A stretch of DNA of 64,000 bases from Microstegium vimineum. Its lineage: Eukaryota; Streptophyta; Magnoliopsida; Poales; Poaceae. The translations under genes were made by a program, and so were the position numbers. Positions 1 through 10,927 of this stretch are shown one piece after another. How positions within the stretch are numbered: position 1 is the stretch's first letter; each line of letters opens with the position of its first letter. The stretch spans positions 2,114,481 to 2,178,480 of the forward strand of contig CM039139.1 of the NCBI GenBank assembly GCA_022036555.1, read 5' to 3'. Below the pieces are notes generated by a model. That model was not told the DNA's origin. It saw nothing but the letters and a program-made list of their open reading frames with translations, and did no database searches.

Positions 1-1104
1 CCTAGTCAAAGGCCGACCATCCGGGTATGATGGAAGCATTTTGTTCCTCTTTAATCAGGGAAAAGTTTTTTTCCCCGCTTCATCTTTGGACGTGGAAAAT
101 TTGATCAGTTTTCTTTAGGTTCAATATGTTCGTCCCTTGTTTTTCTTTTCTTTTTTCATAGATGACCTTGATTCCCTTTGTCAAGCACATGGGTACATGT
201 TCTTGTTACCAACTGTCCATTCGTGCTTGGCTGGGTAAAAACAAATAGATCCATAAAAAAAAAGATTTACTTAAAAGCCTTCCTTCCCTGCCTTTTGACC
301 TTTTTTTTTCTAATCTTTTCCCCTCGTGATTCAACAAGAGCTTACGTTCATACGTTTGAACATGCTTTCGTAAAAAGGGGGAAAAAGATGCAACTTTAGG
401 TGCTTGTTCGAGTGAACCGGCATATGAGAAGTAGTTATTTGGTGGAAGTATTTATATCCATACGTTTTCATGCTTGAATTCCTCCTTCCACAAGTTCGTT
501 ATGATGCATATTACTCTTCCATGCCGTGTAATCTGTTCCTTATGTCGAAACAATAAGGATTATTGTGCTATATTTGGTCCCTGTTATTAGTCTTATAAGT
601 ATCAATTTCAGAAGAAGGATTATGGGGGAAGTGTCCATGTATAGTTTGATCAGATCAAGGCCCCGTTCTGTTTCACCCAACACATGCTAGGCTTCTAACT
701 TTGGCCTTCGCGGTTGTTGCTTCAATTGGAAAGCTTGCCTTTTGCTGCCACATGATTGTCTCCTATAGCTGTGTATCTCTATGATGCCAGCCAAGGCTAA
801 AAAACCCTTGCAAATCGTGTAATCGCCAAATTAAGATGCCACAATAAGCTTCACTCTGTCATCTTAATTACCTTTTTTTTTTACTAACGCGTAATCGTGT
901 TGCACATGTTTGTTTACCTTTACCCTACACTTATTGTGTTTGCACTTAATTACTGACAGTAAAACACAGCAGGTAGCTGACGTGTTCATCTTCCTTGTTT
1001 GCTTCCTTGCAGCGCAGGTGAATACTACAAGTAGCTAGCCAGTACAAGGAAGAGAGTCAATCTGCCCGTGACTGCGAGTGAATTTGTTGTTGGTTGAGGT
1101 CACG
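1..1104 (+). promoter_or_regulatory. EIL1 upstream region with probable 5'-UTR intron end
   Basis: No convincing coding sequence is visible in this AT-rich stretch. A pyrimidine-rich tract followed by an AG at 1011-1012 looks like a splice acceptor. The remaining 92 bases up to the ATG at 1105 would then be the second 5'-UTR exon, and an intron in the leader is usual for EIN3/EIL genes. The matching donor and the transcription start cannot be fixed from sequence alone. Confidence 0.45.
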
Positions 1105-3033
1105 ATGATGGGAGGCGGGCTGATGATGGATCAGAGCGTGGTGTTCCCTGGCGTCCACAACTTCGTGGATCTCCTGCATCAGAACGGCGACAAGAACATG
1201 GCCTTCGGGTCGCTGATGCCGCAGACGTCCTCCGGCGACCAGTGCGTGATGGGGGAGGGTGATCTCGTGGACCCGCCCCCGGACAGCTTCCCGGACGCCG
1301 GTGAGGACGACAGCGACGATGACGTTGAGGACATCGAGGAGCTGGAGCGCCGCATGTGGCGCGACCGCATGAAGCTGAAGCGGCTCAGGGAGCTGCAGCA
1401 GAGCCGCGGCAAGGATTCGATGGCTGGCGGTGGGGGCCTGGCTGACGGCTCGTCCAAGCCAAGGCAGTCGCAGGAGCAGGCGCGGCGCAAGAAGATGTCT
1501 CGCGCGCAGGACGGCATCCTCAAGTACATGCTCAAGATGATGGAGGTGTGCCGCGCACAGGGCTTTGTGTACGGGATCATTCCGGAGAAGGGCAAGCCGG
1601 TGAGCGGCGCCTCCGACAACCTCCGTGCGTGGTGGAAGGAGAAGGTCCGCTTCGACCGCAACGGCCCGGCCGCCATCGCCAAGTATCAGGCCGACAACGC
1701 CGTCCCTGGCGCCGAGAACGAGCTCGCCTCGGGGGCTGCCAGCCCTCATTCCTTGCAGGAGCTCCAGGACACTACGCTTGGCTCACTGCTCTCAGCACTC
1801 ATGCAGCACTGTGACCCCCCACAGCGGCGCTACCCGCTGGAGAAGGGTGTTCCTCCACCGTGGTGGCCTACCGGCGACGAGGAGTGGTGGCCGGAACTTG
1901 GCATTCCCAAGGACCAGGGCCCGCCCCCTTACAAGAAGCCTCATGACCTTAAGAAGGCCTGGAAGGTGAGCGTGCTCACCGCTGTCATCAAGCACATGTC
2001 ACCGGACATCGAGAAGATCCGTCGCCTCGTTCGCCAGTCCAAGTGCCTCCAGGACAAGATGACTGCCAAGGAGATCTCAACCTGGCTGGCGGTCGTCAAG
2101 CAGGAAGAGGAGCTGTTCCTGAAGCTGCACCCCGGCGCACTGCCGCCGGCATCTACTGGTGGCATCGCCACTGCCATATCCTTCAACACCAGCTCAAGCG
2201 AGTATGACGTGGACATCATTGATGAGTGCAAGGGGGATGAGGCCGGCAACCAGAAGACTGACCCAACCGCGTTCAACCTTGGTGCCGCTATCCTAAGTGA
2301 CAAGTTCCTCGTGCCGACGCCCATGAAGGAGGAGACAGCCGACGTCGAGTTCATCCAGAAGAGGAACGCCCCGGCAGCTGCTGAGCCAGAGCTGATGCTA
2401 AACAACCGAGTGTACACCTGCAACAACGTCCAGTGCCCGCACAGTGACTACAGCTATGGATTCCTTGACCGGAATGCCCGCAACAGCCACCAGTACACCT
2501 GCAAGTACAACGATTCAATCCCTCAGAGCGCTGAGAACAAGCCGCCGCAGCCAGCACCGCCACAGTCACAAGCCTTCCAGCCGGCCTTCAACCAACCTAA
2601 TCAGGCACTGAACAATCTGGATTTCAGCCTGCCCATGGACGGGCAGAGGTCCATAGCCGAGCTGATGAACATGTACGACAACAACTTCTTGACGAACAAG
2701 AACATGAGCAGTGACAGCGTCACCATCATGGAGAGGCCTAATGCGATGCCCCAGAGGATCCAGATGGATGAGGGTTTCTTTGGACAGGGCAACGGAGTCT
2801 TCGATGATGTCAATAGCATGATGCAGCAGCAACAACAGCAGGCACCAGTGCAGCAGCAGCAGCAGCAGCAGTTCTTCATCCGCGATGACACACCATTCGT
2901 GAGCCAGATGGGCGGCGACATCACCAGCACGTCAGAGTTCAGGTTCGGTTCTGGTTTCAACATGTCTAGCACCACCGTTGATTACCCGGGCGCTGCGGTG
3001 CAGAAGAACGACGGGGCCAATTGGTTCTACTGA
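1105..3033 (+). CDS. EIL1: EIN3-like ethylene-response transcription factor (EIL1 type)
   Basis: Single coding exon of 642 aa, the usual EIN3/EIL length. EIN3/EILs are nuclear DNA-binding proteins stabilised by ethylene via EIN2 and removed by EBF F-box proteins. Visible in order: N-terminal MMGGGLMMDQ; an acidic patch (EDDSDDDVEDIEELERR, about 70-86); basic segments (WRDRMKLKRL and RRKKMSRAQDGILKYMLKMM); the DNA-binding core with GFVYGIIPEKGKPVSG and LRAWWKEKVRFDRNGPAAI; the PPPWWPTGDEEWWPELG block; KKPHDLKKAWKVSVLTAVIKHM; and a Gln-rich C terminus (about 573-590). The frame is open upstream to 1078 but without an ATG, so the tandem ATG at 1105 is chosen; it gives the MMGGG start I recall for grass EIL1. 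The product looks intact. A different EIL paralogue is possible but less likely. Confidence 0.95.
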   Translation: MMGGGLMMDQSVVFPGVHNFVDLLHQNGDKNMAFGSLMPQTSSGDQCVMGEGDLVDPPPDSFPDAGEDDSDDDVEDIEELERRMWRDRMKLKRLRELQQSRGKDSMAGGGGLADGSSKPRQSQEQARRKKMSRAQDGILKYMLKMMEVCRAQGFVYGIIPEKGKPVSGASDNLRAWWKEKVRFDRNGPAAIAKYQADNAVPGAENELASGAASPHSLQELQDTTLGSLLSALMQHCDPPQRRYPLEKGVPPPWWPTGDEEWWPELGIPKDQGPPPYKKPHDLKKAWKVSVLTAVIKHMSPDIEKIRRLVRQSKCLQDKMTAKEISTWLAVVKQEEELFLKLHPGALPPASTGGIATAISFNTSSSEYDVDIIDECKGDEAGNQKTDPTAFNLGAAILSDKFLVPTPMKEETADVEFIQKRNAPAAAEPELMLNNRVYTCNNVQCPHSDYSYGFLDRNARNSHQYTCKYNDSIPQSAENKPPQPAPPQSQAFQPAFNQPNQALNNLDFSLPMDGQRSIAELMNMYDNNFLTNKNMSSDSVTIMERPNAMPQRIQMDEGFFGQGNGVFDDVNSMMQQQQQQAPVQQQQQQQFFIRDDTPFVSQMGGDITSTSEFRFGSGFNMSSTTVDYPGAAVQKNDGANWFY

Positions 3034-6000
3034 ATGAAGAATAATAAATTTGTAGGGCTGGAAAACCTCGTTATAAGCTTTGGATTTCTCCATGGTTCTC
3101 CTAAGTTGTCAAGTCTATAGGTCTTTGTCATATAGGTTTTGCAGTAGCTGCAAGACGGCTGGAACCTGGAACTGGTTTATACTTGTATGTCCGTCCAGCC
3201 ATAAACCTCTTATGAAAACTTAATGTTATTCCTAGTTTTAATTTGTTAGATCCACTGCTGTTCATATATATGGCTGTTAAAATGCCTGTGCTTGTTTCTG
3301 TATGTGATGTTGTACTATCTGTTATTTGGTGTCTGAATGAAGTGTTTTTCTTGAGTAATTCTGCTCGAGATCTCTGCTCTTCGTCGCTGATGAGGTGCAT
3401 CCTCATTGCTTCTCTTCACAAAAACAAGATGACCTGACAGATTCAGATATTTTGCTAAAGATTTCGGGCGTTCACATGTTTGATTGATGCAATTTCTCCG
3501 GGTTTTTTCCTCTGTCGGTGTCAAATTGTGAAAAAAAATCCAATCCAAACCTAACGTGTTTGAAATTTGCCTGGTCCTGTATCTGTCAAGACGGTATACA
3601 TGGACAGGTACTTCTGTCATATTAGGTGGAAATTCCGCCTGAATTCCACTGAGCTTGATATTGATATTCACCTAAATCACACCGATCATTAGATCCTTTT
3701 CCTCGTCTCATTGGACCCAACGAACAACTCCCACAGTAAAATATGCCCACCATCCTCTGTTGTTTCAGTTACCATTTTGTTGATTAGCACTAGTGTCTTT
3801 CACATCAAGATGTGTTCATCCTCTTGCTTTCCCGCAAAGCCTGGTCAACGCGAGGTGGCAGCCCTAACCCTAAGGAAAGTTAGGCCGTCCAAACCGTTCC
3901 CAAGTACGGAGTATAGTATTTTGATGCTCAAGAAGGAAGAAACTGGATGGTCCTTTCTTTGATCGCAAGAGCCCCTCCTCCCTTCATCGCTTGCTTGGTG
4001 GCACCTGTCATCATCCATCCATGAGACCATGAGCAATCTTATCCTTGCGCTCGCTTGTGAAGCTGGCGTGACATGTGAGCCCTCCTCACATGCTCGCTGC
4101 TGGGGCTGGATGCTGTGGGGGCGGATCATGGAGATAGATGCAGGAGGACGGGATGGGGATGGGCCGGGTGGGATCAGGATGGGGACACCTCGCTCGCTGG
4201 ACAGCAATTGCGGGTCTTGTTTCCGTGGCGGCGGATCCAAGAGTTTGGGCCCGCTGCCAGATTTCTGCAGATATGGAGTCGTTTCGACTCCGCTGAATTT
4301 TGTGACCATTTCTCTGTTCATTGGGATCAGGATCATGGTCCATTTCTGACGAGGCATACAGATTCTTGGGATGGTCTGCGGTGAAAGGAACTACTAATCC
4401 AGGGGAGGGGAAAGAATGAAGAGTTGAGTCTGATCTAAGCTATGGTGATTACGAGCAATGAGGCCACCAAATCTGGGCCCTGTCGGCTCCAAATCCTTCT
4501 CGAGATCTACCTAATCCGCTCCTAAAGAAAACGCTTACTAGCTTTCTATTAAGCTATAAAATGTGCAGCATAATTTGATTCATTTATTAAACGAAACAGG
4601 GTGACTGATGCGTCCTGGAATGGTCAAATTGCCCCTTTGATATTCGCTAGCCACCCAAGCGGCTAATCAGACTACTTTGGTTAACCTAAAACAATGGTTT
4701 CTAGTGCTCCAACTCTACATCCTACAACTTCTTTTATGTGTTTTGTTACTTTTTGGGTCCATCGCTGAGCTTATCAATGATGGTGATAGGTCCCATAGGT
4801 GCGGATCAAGCAGAGGAATAAACCAGCACTCTTAAACTAACCAATATTCTAAGGCAACATTAGCGGCTTAAAACACATGCTTAGGCGCCTGATTCTTTAT
4901 TGTAGTACGACTTGTTTTTTCCCCCAGCTCCATGGACCAGGCAAACGAAAGAGCAGGTCTCTCCATGCCATGCCCCCCCTACTAGCTTAGATTAAAATAG
5001 ACGAGGAAGCCCCAATGATTTGCTTGGACTCAACTCACAACTGGCACTAACAAACTGGCCAAATGTGGTGGTCCAAAAGGCGGAGAGAATCGGTTCATCA
5101 AAAACGTGTGTGGGATGCCATATCGGTCCATGGAATGGAATGGATTGGATTGCCGGAGAACGGTCTCCCGCTCCGGCCGCCTCGGTCATGGACACGCCTA
5201 ACAAAAGCGTACGCACGAACGCACGATCAACTGAACCCAGCCATGCCCGGTCGACCTCGACCGACGTGCATGCGTGATGGCACGGCGGGCCTGCCACGCT
5301 GGACCGGGGAGCTCGCTGGTGAGTGGTGAATTGAAAGCGAGCCCCCGTCGTCACTGGCCACACCGTTTTCCTGGCTAGGTGCGGCGTACTACTACGATGG
5401 CGAGGTCACAGCATCTGCTGGAGTGCTGTGCTGGGGCTGCTGACTGCTGAGCCGGGCCGGCTGGCCGGGTGCACAGTGCCGACCACCGGGACGGGGACAG
5501 CGAGAGGATGGGACGTGGCAATCAGATGGTGACAGTGGCATCTGTCGTGGATGTTTCGTCAAAATCCGTGATGAATTCTGAGGGTTTTATTTCATTTTTG
5601 GGAGGGTTCGAATGCGAAACCCAATAGTCTAGAACAGGAAGCATTTTTGAGGAAGGAGTGGAGTGGGATGGTGGCGTGGCTGGTTATCTACCAGGCTGCC
5701 CTGAAAGCAACAGATGGATGCGATGGTAAGAGGTGGGACTGCTGGGAGAGTGGGGCAGGCACCAGGCAGCAGCGCCATGCGTCCGCCGTGGCCCGTGGGC
5801 GACGAGTGGCCGACGATGCGACCTGAGCGTCGTCCGCTCCGCTGCGTCCAGCCTGGTTCGATTGGATTGACGGCGGCCCCGCCCGCCGGTGTTGGCCTCG
5901 CCGCGATCTGTTTCTGGTAAAAAGGACCTGGAGATCGATTGGTTGCTGTACTGTACACGCGACATGGGCCTCCTCATCAGATGGCCGACCACAACTTGCC

Positions 6001-7134
6001 ATTCCTCAATGGGGGATTCGGCAGGGAGGAGCGGAGGAGTCGGCCTCGCCTCGGTCTGTACACACGCGTTGCGGACTGCAACTTGCGAGACTGTAGCACT
6101 CTGCCCTGGGAGACTGTAGCCGCGTAGCGTGTGCACGGTGAACGGACGCGGGCCGCGGGCGTGCTGCTGTTCGCGGCGACCGACGGACCACCACCCATCA
6201 ACCTGGAAGATCGAGTTCCGGGTTCGGCAGATCAGATGGCCACCACACAACACAAGTCGCCGATCCTATTCTACTCTACTAGTAGAGAGTACAAGCCTCG
6301 TCAGTTTCGACGGACCGCAGCTCCCGCTCGGCTCGCTGTACGCCATATCGGCAGAGGAAGAATTGCAGAGAGAGGAGTACTAGAGGCGTGCATCTCCAGC
6401 GCCTCTTCCGCTTCGCTCTCGCTTTCAGTGGATCTTTTCTACTTCTATCCTTGTTCGGTTAGGACGTGCGCCGTTTCTGCGAGGCATTGGAGCCGTCCTC
6501 CCCCTCGCTTTGCAAGTGGCCTGGCAGCCGCTACTACATCGACATGGTTTCTCGTCCACCAGGTAAGTACAGTACTACTCGTAGTAGTAGAACTCGCTTT
6601 CAGTGGCGCAGCGCAGGGAATGGACAAAGGCATCGCCGTGCAAAGTTGACTGTTTCCGGCGCCACATCTGCTGTGACTTGCAGCTCCACGACATGTGCTT
6701 GCTCATAGCTGATAACTCATGTGCCTCTCTCTGCTCAGTTGTCAGTGAGCCTGCGCCGAACCTGCGTAGTAGTTGTTGTTTTCCGTGCGAGTTGCTGTCG
6801 ACCCCGCGGCCCGCATCATGGTGTTGTTGGGCTCTTTCGCCCAAGTGTACTACGTACACTAAACTAGTAACAGACAGCATTCGGCCTGCACACTATTTGC
6901 GCTACCTTTGAGCTTTGACGTCGCCTGCATTCGTTATTTTTGAATAAAAGGCCTTCTGTGTTTTTTCTTTTGCCTCTTCTGCTGTCTGTTCCTCAGTATT
7001 CGGAGGTGTTTTCGACATCTTTGTGAGGCTGGTTTCTACGGATACGCTTCTGGAGCCCCCTTCCCTCCGCCACTGCTTCTAGCAAAAACGGATGCACAGA
7101 GAATGCAAAGGGCAACATCAGGATGTAGGAATTT
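3034..7134. other. Intergenic region, no gene recognised
   Basis: The EIL1 3' UTR probably occupies the first few hundred bases. From about 5690 to 6650 the DNA is GC-rich with open frames on both strands, as expected from composition, and none gives a recognisable protein. A good donor-like GTAAGT follows an ATG-containing segment at about 6545-6565. It could end a first exon or a non-coding RNA exon, but I find no partner exon. Confidence 0.4.
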
Positions 7135-7601
7135 TTTACTGCATAGGCTAACGCGACGACAATGTTTTAGCAAGATATGAAGTACCGAGAACGGCGACTA
7201 GAGGAGGGGTGAATGAGAGTCAAATTTCTCTCGAAATATTCGGGCTACTCTTCCCAAAGACACACACCCAGTTGATGAGTGCTCAACCTCCTCCGCGCAA
7301 CGCGAGCGGGGATTCAGACGAAAATGGGCAAATGAAAGCTCATCGGCAGTGGAGAAAAACTCACCGAAAACCCCCAAAGAAGAGTTCTCAACCCCTATGA
7401 GAGAAAGGCAAGAATTACAAGCAAAACAACCAGAAAAACAGGCGACGGACGCAGGACAGCAGAGCGATGGACGCTGGAAGACAGCGCGACAGACGCTCCA
7501 GGGCAGGGCGTCGGACGCTGGCGACAGACGCTTAGGCGAGCGTCCGTCGGCCTTCCAGAGAGCACTGCAAAAGAGAAGTAGAAGGCTGGTCGTCGCACGC
7601 T
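7135..7601. repeat. Truncated LTR copy plus 43-bp flank (left member of a duplicated pair)
   Basis: Bases 7135-7177 repeat 8264-8306 with two mismatches, and 7178 to about 7601 repeat the first roughly 425 bases of the LTR at 8307-10274. The constant offset of 1129 shows the flank and the LTR part were copied as one block. The LTR start (TGAAGTACCGA) is kept. The homology stops at about 7601, next to a perfect hairpin. This segment also carries the CGACGGACGCT-type GC-rich subrepeats of the LTR. Confidence 0.75.
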
Positions 7602-7602
7602 T

Positions 7603-7628
7603 GAGTTGGGGTTCACGCACCCCAACTC
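7603..7628. repeat. Perfect 9-bp inverted repeat at a rearrangement junction
   Basis: GAGTTGGGG (7603-7611) and CCCCAACTC (7620-7628) are exact inverse complements around an 8-base loop. They lie exactly where LTR-like sequence ends and the gag-like sequence begins, which suggests a break or template-switch point. Confidence 0.6.
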
Positions 7629-8263
7629 GTGGGTGGTACATGTCCCGGTTGTTCAACTCAACCTGCCTCCGATCATCTCTCTTCCTCCTAAAACAAAACT
7701 CAGCCAAGTGTTCATCCCGCTCACAATACTCATAATAGTACCTCACCACACTCTTGGTAGGCACTCTCTTGTTGGGTTGGGTGGCTCTAGCTTTCTTAGG
7801 AAGGGGATCACTAGAGATATCTGGCAGTGTGTCAAGTGGGTTGCGAAGATGGTTCGGTTTTGCAATCCACACTTGTTTTTGTGGAGTGGTTTTGGGTGGC
7901 TCTTCAAACACACCATCTCTCACAGGAAACTCAGAGGAGTTGGTAGGCTTAGATAGAGTGATCTTGGTAAGCTTGGGATTTGTGGTGTGTTTCTCATTCT
8001 CGCTCAAACCACTGCACTCACCGATCTTACCGAACATGCTATCGTCCTTCCCACCTATAGCAAAGCCTACTCCCATGCTGCCAGCCCTTTTGCATTGGCT
8101 GAGCATCATCCCCAACTGCGGCTCTCGGCAAGACACCCAGCTCAAGATGGACCGAAGGTATGTGTTTTCTTCCTCGGTACGCATCTTGTCGTGTCTGCAC
8201 GACGCGATCTCAAGCTCCAAAGCCCCAAAGCGATCCGACTCTCTAGTGTTATAGGCTAACGCG
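7629..8263 (-). pseudogene. LTR-retrotransposon gag fragment with damaged zinc knuckle
   Basis: The minus-strand frame running down from 8283 encodes a gag-like segment. It has a coiled N-terminal stretch, then REPQLGMML, KPNHLRNPLDTLPDISSDPLP and a zinc-knuckle region (nt about 7690-7735) reading YEYCERDEHLAEFC, followed by FRRKRDDRR. A CCHC knuckle needs C-x2-C-x4-H-x4-C. Here the first Cys is Tyr and the Gly before His is Glu, so the knuckle is broken. No protease, integrase or reverse transcriptase follows. The frame has a stop just upstream (about 8297) and runs into LTR-like DNA at about 7603. The family resembles grass gag-pol proteins with the FCFRRKRD signature; I cannot decide Copia or Gypsy. 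Confidence 0.7.
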
Positions 8264-8306
8264 TTTACTGCATAGGCTAACACGACGACAATGTTTTAGC
8301 AAGATG

Positions 8307-10274
8307 TGAAGTACCGATAACGGCGACCAGAGGAGGGGTGAATGAGAGCCTCAAATTTCTCTCGAAATATTCAGGCCACTCTTCCCAAAGACACACACCC
8401 AGTTGATGAGTGCTCAACCTCCTCCGAGCAACGCGAGCAGGGATTCAGACGAAAACGAGCAAATGAAAGCTCACCGGCAGTGGAGAAAAACTCACTAGAA
8501 ACCCTCAAGAAGAGTTCTCAACCCCTATGAGAGAGAGGCAAGAATTCCAAGCAAAACAGCCAGAAAAACAGGCGACGAACGCAGGACAGCAGAGCGACGG
8601 ACGCTGGAAGACAGCGCGACAGACGCTCCAGGGCAGGGCGTCGGACGCTGGCGACGGACGCTTAGGCGAGCGTCCGTCGGCCTTCCAGAGAGCACTGCAT
8701 AAGAGAAGCAGAAGGCTGGTCGTCGGACGCTGGGCGACGGACGCTTGGGTGAGCGTCAGTTGACATCGGACTCTAGGCGACGGACGCTGGGGTGAGAGTC
8801 CGTCGGTCTACCAGAGAGCTCAGAAAAACGGGCAGAAAACGCCACGCGACGGACGATCGCGACGGACGCTGGCGTCAGCACGACGTAGCGTCCGACGCCT
8901 CGACGGACCGTCCGACGCCCAAACTCAGAGCGTCCGACGCACCCGAGCAGAACGCAGAAAACGCGAAAAACGATTTTCTCTCCGCCAAATCTTCCCAAAA
9001 CTCGACCAAAAGATCACCAACTGCTACCAAACTTTGTAGGCATGATCCTTGAGCAGTTGGGGAACTATCCCGAAGAAATCATCGCTCAATTTGGGTCGGA
9101 TAAACGGGAACACTCGGATTTGGGGGAGAAAAGACAAAACGAAGAACACCGCAAAGAAAACGCCCGATCTACGTGCTTACAAGGTTTTAGGATAAATCCT
9201 TCGGTGCAAAAATGCTCCTTGCAAGCACGAACAACTTGGTTCAAACGGATTTTGAAAAGCTACTCCCAACAAAGAGAAATCATCTCGAGAAAAAGAGAGA
9301 GCTAAAAGCAAAACGCGAAGAACACAAGCAAAACGGGGACACAATCACGAAATCGAAGCCACCATGTCTTACGGAGGTTACAGCCTCCGATTTCTCGCAA
9401 CAAACTCAAGTTCTGACAGAGGTTGGTGAAATCAACCTAGGGATCTCATGAACTAGAGAGAGGATAGAGAGAGAGAGTTGGGGTAAATGATTAGGGTTCA
9501 AGAGATAGGATGAGGATACCCCTTCATCCCCTATTTAACAGGGCTTTGGCTATTTCCCAAAGACCCCTTTAGATACATGAGTGAACTACCTAGCCTAAAC
9601 ATTGCAATCCAATCTCCGGAAAATATGTTTCTCGATTTGAATGGACGGCCCCGCTTCCTGCCAGGAGTTGTCGTCGCCTCGACGCAACCTCTAGGATTCC
9701 GCCACGTGCCATCCCCGCTTTCTCGGAAGCTCCGCCTGGGTTTTGAGGCCCAAACCCGCGAAACCCGCCACCGGTAGCTTTCGGCTCAACTATCGAACCC
9801 CGAGTTTTGAGGCCCAAACTCGAAAACCGTCCTCCGGTGGTTTTGCGGCCCAAACCACCAAACCGCTCGACTCGAGCCACCTTGTCTTCGCCCGGTCGGA
9901 CTTCGAGTCCCCTGAGCCTCCGCTCGTCCGCCGTCTTGACTCGGTCGACCTCCATGTCTTCTCGCACTCGCCGGTGCCAGGCACTAGCCACCACAGCTAG
10001 TCCGCCGGCGTCCATGGTCCCTCAGTCCGAGCCCCGCTTCCTCCCTTCACCGCTCTCAGTCCATCGGCACGGTAAGCCTCTACTCGACCTTCTCCACGCC
10101 ATTGACCACTGTCACTAGGCATAACACCTACACACCACAAGCCGATAGACAGGCACACATTTGCTTTCGCAAAGAGGTTAGAAGTAAACGTTCAAACTGA
10201 AACACTCATGTGTTGGTCAATCACTCATCATCAAAACTGAACATTCATGGGTACTTATCTACCATGTGTTCGCA
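8307..10274. mobile_element. Solo LTR (1968 bp) with TSD AGATG
   Basis: The element begins TGAAGTACC and ends GTTCGCA, so it has TG...CA ends. It is flanked by AGATG at 8302-8306 and again at 10275-10279, a perfect 5-bp target-site duplication. It is homologous along its whole length to 61193-63126. A GC-rich part (about 8560-8960) contains many copies of a GACGGACGCT/CGTCGGACGC motif. Open frames inside are composition-driven. No primer-binding site, polypurine tract or internal region of its own is seen. It lies about 650 bp beyond the stop codon of the minus-strand NLR and could affect that gene's 3' end. Confidence 0.8.
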
Positions 10275-10279
10275 AGATG

Positions 10280-10927
10280 AGAACAAGACTACCGTGTGAC
10301 ACTGTAGGGGTTCATTCTGCAATAGGGAGGGTATCTTTGAGTTCAAAAAGATGTAGCTCTACCTTGGCCTGATTGCTTGGAGATCCTTGCATTTCGTTCG
10401 ACAGTCCCCACGAATCAGATCACGGAGGTTGGAATGGATGGATCCACGAAGAGTAGTGAAGAACATAGTCATGTAGAATTCAAATAACTCAAACCATTTG
10501 AATTGTTGTTCAGGGTTTGACATAAATCTAGCAAAACTTCCAGAGTCCTAGTGGCTGATGACAATACAAGGCTACCAATTCACAAGGAGAGGGAAAACCC
10601 AGAGGGATGCACAGACCACTTTCCAGCATTCAACACATTGTTAGGCACATCATATGCTTAATGACCAAATCATGCAAGTAAAGGCTCCACATATTTGATC
10701 AAGGAAATAAATCTCAATTGGGAGTACAAATGTTATTCTAACACCAATAGCCAATCAAATGTTCAGATATACCTCACACATCCACAGATCAGAAGCCACA
10801 ACAGTTTTGATGTTAAATCAGGAACCTAGCTCAGCTGGTTAAAGAATTGACACCACTATCTAGACAGAAAAATCAAAGAGCCTAGGAGAAAATCGCCATA
10901 AAAATCCAACTTTATAATTACACTGCA
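10280..10927 (-). other. Probable 3' UTR / downstream region of the NLR gene
   Basis: No coding sequence is recognised. The stretch lies between the solo LTR and the NLR stop codon. A TAGCTCAGCTGG string near 10827 matches a tRNA A box, but there is no B box downstream. Confidence 0.4.

Noticed and set aside
1057..1749. Long minus-strand open frame antisense to EIL1
   Set aside because: It is a shadow of the GC-rich EIL1 coding strand with Ala/Leu/His-rich composition and no recognisable domain.
5680..6650. Possible small gene in the GC-rich stretch
   Set aside because: Overlapping open frames on both strands, no conserved-looking protein and only one isolated splice-donor-like site.
7198..8283. 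361-codon minus-strand frame as an intact gene
   Set aside because: Its second half runs into LTR sequence and its zinc knuckle is mutated. It is a chimera of gag relic and LTR.
10820..10860. Possible tRNA gene (TAGCTCAGCTGG A-box match)
   Set aside because: No B box and no cloverleaf in the following 100 bases.
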